Source: Volutella citrinella
Taxonomy: Eukaryota; Ascomycota; Sordariomycetes; Hypocreales; Nectriaceae
Length of the DNA stretch: 64,000 nt
Assembly (NCBI GenBank): GCA_034401135.1
Contig: JAWZSP010000003.1
Location: 5,084,001-5,148,000, forward strand
Direction of reading: 5' to 3'
Shown: piece by piece, positions 34,928 to 45,202 of the stretch
Layout: each line of letters starts with the position of its first letter
Numbering within the stretch: position 1 is the stretch's first letter
Translations under genes and position numbers: made by a program
Notes under the pieces: generated by a model
What the model saw: the letters and a program-made list of their open reading frames with translations, nothing else
The model's database searches: none
What the model was told of the DNA's origin: nothing

Positions 34928-36127
34928 ATGTTGCGATTCGCTATCCCGTCCACGTCCATGCGGGCCACATATGGGCCACGCGTAGTTTCCAAGGGGTTGG
35001 CTGAGTCGTGCAACACAGCACAGCGTCACCAGAGCACATATCGGCCCCAAAAAAGCCTTGCTGCCTCTTACTATAGAGGAGGTACCTCAAGGGCCGTCCT
35101 GTTCAAGGAAAGCGACCTCCCGACGGACATTGAGCAGCGCAACCAGATCTTTCGAGACGTCATCGGCAGCCCTGACCCCAATGGCCGTCAGCTCGACGGC
35201 ATGGGAGGCGGCATCTCCAGCCTCTCAAAGGTGTGCCTCGTCGGCCCATCATCTCGGACAGACGCGGATGTCGACTACACATTTGTGTCCATTGGAGTAA
35301 AGGATGACAAAGTCGACTACTCGAGCAACTGCGGCAACATGTCTGCCGCAGTCGGCCCCTTCGCTGTCGACTCGGGTCTCCTTCAAGCACCCGCTGATGG
35401 CCCCTTTACCGTCCGCATCAACAACACCAACACGGGCAAGCTCATCAACGCCACCTTTCCGGTCGTGGAAGGAGAGGCTGCAGCTGCGGGAGATTTTGCC
35501 ATTGACGGTGTATCAGGCACGGCGGCACCGCTGCAACTCGACTTTGTTGAGCCGGCTGGCTCAAAGACGGGCAAACTGCTCCCAACGGAAAAGGTGATTG
35601 ACGAGTTTGATGGTATTCCCGCGACGTGCATCGACGCGGGAAACCCATGCGTGTTTGTCCTCGCGTCCTCGCTAGGTGTTGATGGCGAGATGTCGTCAGA
35701 TCAAATTGAAAGCGACACCGTACTGAAGGAGAGGCTGGAATCTATCCGGAAGCAGGCAGCAATCGCCATGGGACTGGCGAAAACGTACGAGGATGTTCCT
35801 GGAAGTGTGCCAAAGATTGCGATTGCATCTCCGCGCCAGACTCCGTCGCCAGACGAGATTAACATTCGCGCCATGTCAGTCGGCCAGGCACACAAAGCCG
35901 TGCCTGTGACGGTGGCCCTTGCGATTGCGGCCGCGGCCAAGTTGCCAGGAAGCACTATTCACCAATGCATTGCCCAGGGAGAGACGTCAAAGAAGGGCCT
36001 GGATGTATGCCATGCTTCCGGCAAGTTGATGGTTGATGCGACGTTTGATAGCGATGGCAAGCTATTAGTGGGCACAGTCTTTAGGACAGCGAGACGGCTC
36101 ATGGAGGGCAAGATATTCTGGAAGTAA
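34928..36127 (+). CDS. PrpF-family isomerase (2-methylaconitate / aconitate / 4-oxalomesaconate type)
   Basis: Single exon, 399 aa, matching family length of about 390-400. Motifs in order are RGGTSRAVLF (about residue 50), MGGGISSLSKV, SNCGNMSAAVGPFA with the expected active-site Cys near 134, AGNPCVFV, and MSVGQAHKAVPVTVALAIAA near the C-terminus. The family moves a double bond in unsaturated tricarboxylates by proton abstraction: PrpF on 2-methylaconitate, GalD on 4-oxalomesaconate, and, as I recall, Ustilago Adi1 on aconitate. The first 40 residues (MLRFAIPSTSMRATYGPR) are basic and lack acids, so mitochondrial import is likely. The open frame extends upstream to 34766, but the ATG at 34928 gives the presequence. 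Neighbours suggest tricarboxylate metabolism. Confidence 0.9.
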   Translation: MLRFAIPSTSMRATYGPRVVSKGLAESCNTAQRHQSTYRPQKSLAASYYRGGTSRAVLFKESDLPTDIEQRNQIFRDVIGSPDPNGRQLDGMGGGISSLSKVCLVGPSSRTDADVDYTFVSIGVKDDKVDYSSNCGNMSAAVGPFAVDSGLLQAPADGPFTVRINNTNTGKLINATFPVVEGEAAAAGDFAIDGVSGTAAPLQLDFVEPAGSKTGKLLPTEKVIDEFDGIPATCIDAGNPCVFVLASSLGVDGEMSSDQIESDTVLKERLESIRKQAAIAMGLAKTYEDVPGSVPKIAIASPRQTPSPDEINIRAMSVGQAHKAVPVTVALAIAAAAKLPGSTIHQCIAQGETSKKGLDVCHASGKLMVDATFDSDGKLLVGTVFRTARRLMEGKIFWK

Positions 36128-36383
36128 ATGCTTTATAGAGCCAGGACTCGTTGCCTTTTGTTGAAATTATCTTTACACTCAGTTAAGGGGCTGTATGCTT
36201 GGCTATACTTGCTCAATTTACAATGGAGGATGGTTAAGATGCAGGGTAGTCCATCTGCTGTGGATTGTACCGTGGTTTCTATTTTCTACATATGAGGCCG
36301 CGTGCTACATGGGCTTCTCAAACTGTCTTCCATGATCCTGCATGGAAACGGCCTCGGGCTAAGCAGTTCTTTGAGTGCCTGCG

Positions 36384-37956
36384 TCATTCATTCGCCCCGA
36401 ATGCCTCCTTTACTTTTACCACGTAGTCTTCCCTGTCCTTGAGCTTCTTGTCCAATACCGCCTCCGCCCTGAAGCCCCAGTACCAGAAAAACACCTCATC
36501 AAAGATTTTTACTTCAGGATGTTCTTCATTAAACAATGGCTGGACATGCCCCTGAAATATATTGCACATTCCTTTTGGTGATGTGACGGCCCTGAAGTAC
36601 CAATAGCTTCCTCTCTTCCAAACGTCGCGCTTAACCGAGGCCTGCACAACCGAACCGTTGCGCTGCTTCTCCTCGGCTTCATAGATGGTGAGATACTCTT
36701 CTAGCACGGCTTCGTATTCGGCGATTCTTTTCTCATCGTCTAATTGATCAGCTGCCCGTGATGTGAGCCAGTAGGGAGGCAGCTGCATCTGTAGAGGCAA
36801 GGAGTGAGCCCACTCGAGATCGATGACGGTCTGAATGTTCCAGTCGTCGTCGACGAATATGTTTTGTTGCCCGAGGTCAGTCAACGTAAAGAAGAACGGC
36901 CCGCTGCGGCAGTTCGGGGAGACGAAATGGTGTGTCGTGGCTCGTAGCGCGGTTAGAGCAGCCATTTGCATTTGGCCATCCTCTTTGTGATACACCGCAT
37001 TGGGTTGATTTCGGATTTTGCTATCCTGCATGGAGAGGAGGTCGGCAAGATATGATTCCACCTCGGCGTACGTCCTTTGTCGCGGGATGCCCGTCGGGAT
37101 TCCTTCGTTCTCGAGCATTTGGAAGTATAGACTGAGTGGCCGGTTGCAAAGCGCGATTGTCCCATCCGCGCGGAACGAGAACGAGCCAATTCGCGGCAGG
37201 GAGGTAGCATTCAGCGACAACGAGATGCGTGTGAGACTTCGGAATAGCCTCTCCCGATAAGACTGATCATGTCGGTGTTTCTCCCATGACAAGGCGAGGC
37301 TCTTTCCTCGGGCTTCACTGATAAGTAGAAAGCCAGGTCCAAGGTTGTGATGAATGGTTCGCAGGGTATGACGAGCAGGGACTGGGCGCCCAAGGAGGGA
37401 GAGAATCAAGCGCCTCACATTCCACCACGTTCGCTCCAAGAAAGGTGTATTCATAGGGTGTGTGAACTGGGCACATTTAGTCATTCAGGAATAAAGTGAG
37501 GGTATTGGCTCCGGGACTTACTGTTGATCCGTCTGGCAACCCGAACGCGTGCAGAATAGGTACTGGAACATCGGAGCAGTTTTCTTGGAGCCACAGATAG
37601 GTCGCAATCTCCGTCCGGAGCTTTTCTTCTGTATTCCCTGGCGCCTCGCTTTCCCCAATCCGGTACGGAAAGGCAAGGCGTAGATAGACGGTTTGTTGGC
37701 GAGGAAGTCGCATGGGAATAGCCACGTTAAAGCTCCCCGACATCCAGGTCTCCTTGAAATCCATGTGACACGATTCAACGCCCATTTGAAGCCGAACCAT
37801 GGCCTCGATATCAGCTTTCCGAGCTTCAATGGAGCTCAAAAACTTCTCCCGTCGTTCCGGGTACTTTAATCGAACCAAAACATTATCATCATCTTCGAGA
37901 GCCTCTTCTAGCGATACAGGAGGTGGGAGAACTGGTAAATCTGGTAAATCCGGCAT
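36384..37956 (-). CDS. APH-like phosphotransferase-fold protein
   Basis: Exons 37956-37522 and 37466-36384 give 505 aa. The start MPDLPDLPVLPPP was preferred to the longer open frame because upstream residues have no coding character. The kinase-like fold shows in FNVAIPMRLP (ATP-lysine strand region altered), ATYLWLQENCSDVPVPILHAFG, and FTLTDLGQQNIFVDDDWNIQ with VIDLEWAHSLP. The catalytic loop has LTDLGQQN in place of HxDxxxxN, as in a large fungal-specific APH group. The Asp near residue 342 and the metal-binding Asp are kept. Substrate unknown. It is convergent with the PrpF gene and divergent from the next kinase-like gene. Confidence 0.85.
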
Positions 37957-38593
37957 TTTGTGTGGTTGTTGTTGGGCAGTCCGTTGGTTGTATGGAAGGA
38001 AAAGGGGATGGAGTCGGCCATATGATCTGGCATCATAATAACAAGGGAAGACGCTTAGGCCACTTGGGCTGTATGCTAACTGAATCAGGATGCAAGGGTG
38101 GGGCACGGGATGTGGGCCGAGCCTTCTTCCCCCGTCGGCTGTGGGGACGGACGGTCCCTTTTGCACGCCGAGGTCCCTTGAACGGACCAACAAACAAATA
38201 CGTTGTGATTGAAAGGATCGATGTACACGCTGCGGCTTTTTGAAAGGAATTAACTGGCGCGCACGCTGCAGTCTCTTGAAAGGACTGGCGCATATAACAT
38301 GGTGCCTGCTATCATGGCCAAACCCATGACTCCGGCGAAGAAATTGGACCAAGAAGGGTTGTACGTGCTGCTGAGAACCGGGACATCCCAAAGGAAGAGA
38401 GAGAATATACTAAGTAGATAGTGCCTTATTCCTGCCTATCAGGTGGATTACAATTGTCTCTACCAAATGAGGGGGAAGTCGGAAGTAAATTTTCCGACGC
38501 TGTGAGACCATACCAACTATCTTGGGCAAAGCCACCGCCCGCTTGAACATTTCTTTTCTTCCGGTAGCACTCTCTTGAGATCCAGCAAGCGCC
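37957..38593. other. Divergent promoter region between two kinase-fold genes
   Basis: 637 bp with no supportable gene. It contains an imperfect direct repeat around gctgcggctttttgaaaggaattaactgg and gctgcagtctcttgaaaggactgg (38229-38289). Confidence 0.5.
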
Positions 38594-39349
38594 ATGGAGA
38601 TCTACCAAAAAAGCGAGGTATTTGTCGAGAAAGACAGTGATCTCGAGTTTGCGTTCACCAAGGTGATCTTTCGCGGACCAAACCGCGCGTTCTACTCCGC
38701 CACCACCAAAGATCGTCTTGGCCCAACTTCGACACTTGACGTCCAAACGCTGGAGAAGACCCCGATTCCTACCGACGATATTTGGCCATGCTACTCTGCC
38801 AATCTATCGCGAGCACCTGAGCCCGTGCCAACGAACTCCTATGTCAAGGAGCCTAACTTGCTGGACTGCGGCACCACCCCAGCCTCTTTCCATCTCGACC
38901 GTGAGATCCTGCACGAGGCCGAAATATGCGAACTACTGAAGGCTCATCCACACCCCAACGTTGCCCATTACTTTGGTTGCGTTGTGAGCGATGATCGGAT
39001 TACGGGTCTCTGCTTCGCCAAATATAAAATGGCACTGATGGAGAGACTCAGAGCTGCCACACCTTTCAACACAGACCAGTGTCTCCAAGACATCGAGTTC
39101 GGCATTCGTCATCTACACTCAATAGGCATTGTGCACAATGACATAAACCTTATGAATGTCATGGTTGATGAGATGGATCGCTCAGTCATTATTGAATTTG
39201 ACTCGTGCCAGCAAGAGGGGCACAAACTCGGCCCGAAAGCCGGTACTATGCGGTGGTCCATCGAGAAGGCAGAGTACGCGCTGGTTGAGAATGATTTTTT
39301 CGGACTTTCAAAGATACGAGAACACATCTACGCCTCTTCCGAGGCGTGA
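38594..39349 (+). CDS. Protein-kinase-fold protein, possible pseudokinase
   Basis: Single exon, 251 aa, a compact kinase fold. The C-lobe is recognisable: HLHSIGIVHNDINLMNVMVD (catalytic loop HND with Asn, about residue 181-186), then VIIEFDSCQ where DFG should be, then a GTMRWS activation-segment end. The N-lobe is diverged; HEAEICELLKAHPHPNVAHY is the αC-like helix. The metal-binding Asp of DFG is Glu here (about residue 201), although fungal relatives usually keep IDFDSC. Catalysis is therefore doubtful. It may bind ATP or act as a scaffold. No other motif indicates a pathway. Confidence 0.82.
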   Translation: MEIYQKSEVFVEKDSDLEFAFTKVIFRGPNRAFYSATTKDRLGPTSTLDVQTLEKTPIPTDDIWPCYSANLSRAPEPVPTNSYVKEPNLLDCGTTPASFHLDREILHEAEICELLKAHPHPNVAHYFGCVVSDDRITGLCFAKYKMALMERLRAATPFNTDQCLQDIEFGIRHLHSIGIVHNDINLMNVMVDEMDRSVIIEFDSCQQEGHKLGPKAGTMRWSIEKAEYALVENDFFGLSKIREHIYASSEA

Positions 39350-39370
39350 GAAGGGGGCTGTGTCACGGAG

Positions 39371-39868
39371 TTACTGGGTGTGCAGTGGGTGACCTGTACT
39401 GTTGGGAGTTGCTGGCGCTACTGAGGATGACGTGGCTATCTCACTGGGGACCGGAATAAAACAACTTGGCACCTCGCATTCAGCCAATTCAAGATTGAAA
39501 GCAAAAGTTTCTGAATTCTTCTGGGACATGTAGCAAGCGACCGATGGCACAACTAAGGAGCGTGGGAAGTTGATCAACGATAAATCCAGCTTAGAAATCT
39601 TCCCTGTCATCCATCCAAATTCCTCACTCTCATTCCTTCTTCTCACCACGGAAGCCATGACTGCCACTTCCCGCCGTTGGTGGAAGGTGCAAGTATTCAT
39701 GCCCTGATGCACAGTTAGAAAAATGATGGGTCGCCACAACTGGGTTTAGAAGCCGACTTACTTCTTCCACAATCCCAACTCTTATATCTGTAGGTAGACC
39801 CGTCGGTTCGACGGCCAGTCGCAAACTGACAGCTGTCCACGGGAACTTGTATTTCGACAGCAGCCATG
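39371..39868 (-). CDS. Possible small gene, hypothetical
   Basis: The ATG at 39868 opens MAAVEIQVPVDSCQFATGRR and reaches a strong GTAAGT donor near 39762. A downstream frame to 39371 (SLINFPRSLVVPSVACYMSQ) can be joined with an acceptor near 39680, but at least three acceptors are possible and one gives a short product ending at 39630. A TTAAATAG element lies at about 39986-39993 on this strand. No family is recognised. Confidence 0.33.
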
Positions 39869-40597
39869 TTACTGAGCGCGGTAGTTCTGTTCAAGGAGAA
39901 AGGCGAAATAGGCCAAGAAAGCAATTCTCTTGAATAGCGATGTACTATCAATGAAATTAGGGAAAGAAGACGAGCGAGTCCAGCTATTTAAGGACCGGTG
40001 ATGTCGAAAACTGGTTTATTGGAGCATTTGCACCGCCTTCATCACATGGAGTGCGAATGCACCTTGCGAGGGATTGCGATTAAACCTCGTAGGGGGTTGC
40101 AATTGCACCTTCGCCGGAGCGTGTGGCCATTCTCTGGAGGCGTTGGTCACACATGGAGATAGGGGGGGGGCAACGCGGAGCAATTACACTGCTTAAGCGG
40201 CTGTGTTGAGGACCGTAAATTGTGATCCGGTACCAACAGAAATTCTATTGTCAGGACATCCGCACCCGGGGTGGCCTGGGAGACTGCAACTGCTTTCCGG
40301 GACATGCAGAAGCGACCTAGCGCTTGGCAATGTCATCTGTGCGAAGACTATCCGCCGCGCAGACACACACACACTCACCACACGTTGGCATGCTGGGTCA
40401 TCAAGAGTCCTCGGTTAAAAGCTTAACGCTGATTTCGGTTGTTAGGTAGCTATTTAATGCATTACAAATAAGTGGTCAAGTCTTTTACAGAAGAAGTGCC
40501 AGTGCTCCCGTCGGATCTTGATTAGTACATCTCTCCAAAGCGCCCTCTTGAACATATTATTTTTGTAGTATTTGGAGTCTCGACCCTTGAACCAAGA
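39869..40597. other. Intergenic, no gene seen
   Basis: Possible promoter of the small candidate gene on the left and 3' flank of the mitochondrial carrier on the right. Near 40028-40115 an imperfect repeat of a gcaattgcacc/gcgaatgcacc-like unit is visible. Confidence 0.45.
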
Positions 40598-41749
40598 TCA
40601 AATATTCTTCTTCTGCCCGTTTACCGCCTCCTTCATGACATCCCCGAGACCAACCATGCAGATTGTCGCCCACGCAGCCACTCCGATTCTTGGCACCACA
40701 CCGCGAAAGAAGCCAAGGGGTCCCGAGGCACTATAAATGCGCTTTGCTGCAGACATCATGCTGGGCTTTTCTCCGGCTTGCTCCCTAGCCTTGACGGACT
40801 GCATCTCTACTCGGAGGACCTGCTCATGTGTCAGATTTGTGAATGCACTGTGGCTGGTCACGTACCTCGAAGGGCTGATTCCAGCAGCTCAGGGCGCCGC
40901 CAATTGTCGACGAAGCAATCTTGTCTCCCACAGAAAGCTTCTCACCGGGAGCTTTTGATGTCAAGGAGCGTATCTGGCCCTCGGCAAACCGAGAAATGCC
41001 GATTCGCGAAGACCAGCCGCTGATTTGGCGGAGAGCTACAGCATTGACTCCGCGATACACGCCTCGGATGCCATCTCGCCGCAAAATGGACACGAAGATC
41101 TCCATTGTTCCAGGGAGACGGACCCCTGGAGGAGCAGACTTTGGCCGAGTCACCTCTATCGTCTTCATGCACGTCGTCACGCCTTGGTTGCCGTTGTTAG
41201 CAATAGTGAAGACAGGGATGAGATGGAACCTACCCATGGTCAGGTACGCCTGAGCGGCGCCGCCGGCAACGCCGCCCAAGACACCAGCAACAGTTGCATT
41301 TGCGTTGAGATAGGTCTTGGAGTAGTGCTCGACCTCGTTCGAGGCGAGGAACAGAATGGCGCCTTTGGTGGAGCCCTCGATCCAAGCCCACGGGATGAGC
41401 CCCTGGTAGAATGCCCTTGGGCCACCCCGCGCCCAGGTCTTGCGCACAGCGTCGCCAAGGCCGTCGTTGCGATTAGCAGCGAGCTGCGTGGGAAGGATTA
41501 GATCAAATGACTTCGCTTTGGTGAGGCTGAACTACCCACATGTGTCTTCAATACCTCCATGGGCTGGCCGAGGGAAGTGACTGGTAATAGATTTGAGCAT
41601 CATGCAACTCCAGCGGAATTATGGGTCGCGTTCTTACCTTGAAAGATGGCCATGGCGGCGCCAACACCAAGATTTTTCCATGGTGCTTGTCGCTTCTGCG
41701 TGGCCAGAGCCACGGGCTTGGGGCTGATGTCTGCGGTGATGGTGGCCAT
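40598..41749 (-). CDS. yhm2-like: Mitochondrial carrier, Yhm2-like (citrate/oxoglutarate exchanger)
   Basis: Five exons, 41749-41638, 41580-41540, 41483-41234, 41182-40866 and 40819-40598, give 313 aa. All joins are in phase. Match to yeast Yhm2 is strong by eye: GQPMEVLKTH, AFYQGLIPWAWIEGSTKGA, AQAYLTMGVTTCMKTIEVTR, YRGVNAVALRQISGWSSRIG, LSCWNQPFEVLRVEMQS and GFFRGVVPRIGVAAW. Yhm2 exchanges citrate for 2-oxoglutarate across the inner membrane and supplies cytosolic citrate and NADPH. The three carrier signature helices lie at GQPMEV, CMKTIEVTR and NQPFEV, the unusual forms typical of this subfamily. Its promoter is shared with the aconitase paralogue. Confidence 0.9.
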
Positions 41750-42067
41750 GGCTACGACGGGGTTGTGACGAATGAATCCGTATAGAAGCCATGCTCTTGG
41801 GCCTAGATATTATTTCCCATTGCTCGCAATCACCTTCCCCTGTTTCAATGAGTCGGAGAATCTCCGAACAGTAGTCCTTTACACAATAAAGCGTGGTGTA
41901 TGCCTCCATCGGCTCGGTCCGATGGATCGGATGGTTCCGATAAAATACCCCAGACTCCAGACCCAGCGAGGACCCGCTTTAAGTAGCCACTCGGACGAAT
42001 AAAGTCCAGCTTATTACAAGCTCCATCCCTCGCCGCCCTCGAGCTTCAATGTCAAGTTGCCATCAAC
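41750..42067. promoter_or_regulatory. 318-bp divergent promoter, citrate carrier / aconitase paralogue
   Basis: Start codons of the Yhm2-like carrier (minus) and aconitase paralogue (plus) are 318 bp apart and face away. Inside lie an inverted CCGA/TCGG-rich motif near 41909-41940 (tcggctcggtccgatggatcgg) and an ataaag element near 41998-42005. Co-regulation is an inference. Confidence 0.6.
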
Positions 42068-44473
42068 ATGTCGACAATCACGCGGATACGGGCCAGGCTT
42101 GGCTCATCGCCCAGAGTGCTCGGCCTAAGGAGGCTGGCGACGGCCTCAGATGTCCGTGGACAGGCGCCATTGAGCCGATTTGAGCCGCACGAGAGGATTG
42201 ACTATGTGCGCATGCTGGACAGAATCCAGCACCACAAGAAGATGTAACCAGCCCGCAGCGAACACGACATTGAATCACAAGACTGACACTGAAACTGAAA
42301 CAGAAATGGGAGGCCTCTGACGTATGCGGAAAAGGTGCTGTCGGCCCACCTGGACGATGCCTTTGACGACAAAGTGATCCGCGGGACGACTGAGCTCGCT
42401 CTGAGGCCGCGCAGAATCGCCTGTCAGGATGCCACAGCCCAGATGGCCATTATCCAGTTCATGTCAGCAGGATTGGACAAAACAGCCGTTCCAACGACCG
42501 TCCACTGCGACCATCTCATTGTAGCCCGAGATGGCACGGACAAGGACATGCCAGCTGCCCTTGACGCCCACGGCGAAGTGTACAATTTCATGTCTAGCGC
42601 TTGTCAGCGATACAGCATGGGTTTCTGGAAGCCAAACGCCGGCATCATTCATCAGATCGTCCTGGAGAACTATGCTTATCCGGGAGGTATGCTGATTGGC
42701 ACTGATTCTCACACCCCGAACGCGGGAGGCATGGGCGTGGCGGCTATTGGAGTCGGAGGCGCTGATGCAGTCGATGTCATGTGTGGCCTGCCGCTCAACA
42801 TCACAGCGCCAAAGATTATTGGTGTCAAGTTGACGGGCCAGCTGTCCGGATGGGCCAGTCCAAAGGACGTCATCAACAAGCTAGCTGGTATACTCGGCGT
42901 CAAGGGCGGGACGGGTTCAATCATTGAGTATTTTGGCCCCGGTGTTCAGACCCTCTCCGCCACGGGTATGGCAAGCATTTGCAACATGGGTGCTGAAACT
43001 GGAGCCACCACGTCCATGTTTCCCTACTCGCCAGCCATGTCAAGGTACCTCGAGGCCACACATCGCCCTGAAATTGCCCAAGCACTGAGCTTTGCAACTC
43101 ATGAGCTAGTAGCTGATGCAGATGCCACGTACGACCATGTCATCGAGATCAACCTGTCAGAGCTGGAACCTCACATCAACGGGCCATTCACGCCTGATCT
43201 GGCAACTCCCGTATCCAAGCTGGCGTCGACGGCCGAGGAAAATGCATGGCCGGCAAAGCTCACCGCCGGCCTTATTGGATCGTGCACCAACTCCTCGTTC
43301 GAAGACCTCTCCAGGGCCGCCACTCTGGCTCAACAGGCCCTTGACTCTGGCCTCAAGCCCCGGATGCCCCTGCTGCTTTCCCCTGGTAGCGAGCAAACCA
43401 ACCAAACTCTACGTCGCGAGGGTATCCTTGACGTGTTTGAGAAGCTGAATAGCACGGTGCTCTCGAACGCCTGCGGACCTTGCTGTGGCTCGTGGGACCG
43501 AACCGACATGCCCAAGGGCACTCCCAACTCCATCATCTGCTCTTACAATCGCAACTTCACCGGGAGACTGGACGGAAACCCTGCCACGAATGTCTTCCTT
43601 TCGTCACCTGAAATGGTGGTGACGAAAGTCTTTTCCGAGGAGCTTGGCTTTGATCCGACGCGGGATTCCCTCAAGACCCCTGAGGGTGAACAATTCCGGT
43701 TTGCTCCCCCCACAGGTGACGAGCTGCCAAGCCTCGGATACGAGAACGCAGACTACGTCTACGCCGGCCCCGTCGACGACCCGCACAGCGTCACTGTTCA
43801 GATCCCCGAAACGTCCCAGAGACTGCAACGCCTCGAAGCCTTCAAGCCCTGGTCCGGCTCCGACTTCAACGACTGTCCCATCCTCATCAAGACTGTTGGC
43901 AAATGCACAACCGACCAAATCACCTGCGCCGGCCCGTGGCTCCGTTTCCGCGGTCACCTCGAGAACATCAGCAACAACACCCTCATCGGGGCTATCAATG
44001 CTGACAACGGCGAGGCCAACACGGTGCGCAACCAGGTCACGGGCGAGACGGGCGGCGTCCCCGACACGGCTCGCGACTACCAGCGACGCGGCCTCCCGTG
44101 GGTCGTCATCGCTGACCACAACTACGGCGAGGGCTCGTCTCGTGAACACGCGGCCCTGCAGCCCAGGTACCTCGGCGGCGTGGCCATCATCGCCAAGAGC
44201 TTCGCGCGCATCCACGAGGCCAACCTCAAGAAACAGGGCATGCTCGCGCTAACATTCTCCAACGTCGAGGACTATGACGCAATCAAACCTTCGGATAAGG
44301 TCAGCATTGTTGGACTGAAAGAGCTGACACCTGGAAAGCCCCTTTGTCTTCGGATCCAGTCCGTGAATGGGGACACATGGGTGGCTGAGGTGAAGCACAA
44401 CATGAGTAGTGAACAGATTGAGTACTTCAAAGCTGGCAGCGCGCTGAACTTGATCTCTGCTCGCACTAAATAG
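42068..44473 (+). CDS. Aconitase paralogue, mitochondrial type
   Basis: Exons 42068-42243 and 42304-44473 give 781 aa, the length of mitochondrial aconitase. The splice completes NGRPLTYAEKVLSAHLDD. The first 27 residues are Arg-rich without acids and end in RRLATA, a good mitochondrial presequence. Fe-S ligands are present: GSCTNSS (Cys about 386) and ACGPCC (about 449 and 452). Canonical enzymes read CGPCIGQW; here CGPCCGSW places an extra Cys next to a ligand. Other changes against the usual aconitase are HCDHLIVA for HCDHLIEA, REHAALQPR for REHAALEPR, and LGGVAII for LGGRAII. The active-site frame GTDSHTPN and NYGEGSSREHAA is kept. It probably isomerises or dehydrates a tricarboxylate, perhaps not citrate itself; an alkyl- or methylcitrate is one possibility. 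Confidence 0.9.
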
Positions 44474-44752
44474 GTCGTGTGTACGAAAAGGGGTGGTAAG
44501 TGGCTGGCGTGGAACACAGAGACTCGCCTGTTCATAACGTGAACAGAAGCTTGACGAGGCACTCGGCATTAGTTGTTACACAGAGTGTTCATAGACTTTC
44601 TAATATTTCGTGCTTCAAAACCCTCTCCCGTTTCCAAACTTCCCACTACTCCTCTGAATAACTCGCAACGTCACAAATCTTTCTCCAGTCCTTTCCAGCG
44701 CTCTGAACATTTCACCACTCGACTTAAGACACCTCAAAAACTCGAACACACA

Positions 44753-44956
44753 ATGTCCTCAATTGATACCTTTGTATTTGCTCAAAATGCTGACCTCAGC
44801 ATTGTTGTTGGAAAGAAAGGACAACAAGACCATGACGGAGCAACGCACCGTAGTACCTGTAGGTCATGTGAACCTCGGGGTATGTACTTATTAGTCTGCA
44901 CCCCTTCATTCGCAGACGGCCTGTCTGGCTACTACCTTACATGTAACGCTGCTTAA
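44753..44956 (+). CDS. Possible small protein, hypothetical
   Basis: The ATG at 44753 follows a CT-rich leader ending ctcgaacacacaATG. The frame encodes MSSIDTFVFAQNADLSIVVG and a Cys/His/Arg patch (HRSTCRSCEP) and ends at 44956. A 36-nt in-frame segment with GTATGT...CGCAG could be an intron, giving 55 rather than 67 aa. No homology is recognised. Confidence 0.33.
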   Translation: MSSIDTFVFAQNADLSIVVGKKGQQDHDGATHRSTCRSCEPRGMYLLVCTPSFADGLSGYYLTCNAA

Positions 44957-45202
44957 GATGCCAGCGCGTAGGGTGAACGTTGAACATTTGTTCAAGCGCA
45001 GGATCATGGAAAATAGCTCGAGAAGCCTGTGGCGCACACAAATCGGTGCTAAGATTGTAAGACTACTGGGGCGGATGTCGGATGATGGGTCTGTTTGCAG
45101 TGCCAAAATACTGAGAATCAATAGAAATGTTGGTACAAGAGCGATTGACTGATTAATTGCCGTCAACGTTTTATCATTACTTTTCCTAGTGGCTAGCACC
45201 TA

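Noticed and set aside
43604..44215. Minus-strand 203-aa frame within the aconitase gene
   Set aside because: Shadow of a strongly conserved coding exon.
33993..44473. Gallate/protocatechuate meta-cleavage operon analogue (GalA-D)
   Set aside because: RraA- and PrpF-like genes fit GalC and GalD, but no extradiol dioxygenase or GalB-type hydratase is present in the window.
33993..44473. Itaconate biosynthesis cluster
   Set aside because: A PrpF-family gene and citrate carrier are present, but no cis-aconitate or trans-aconitate decarboxylase is seen.
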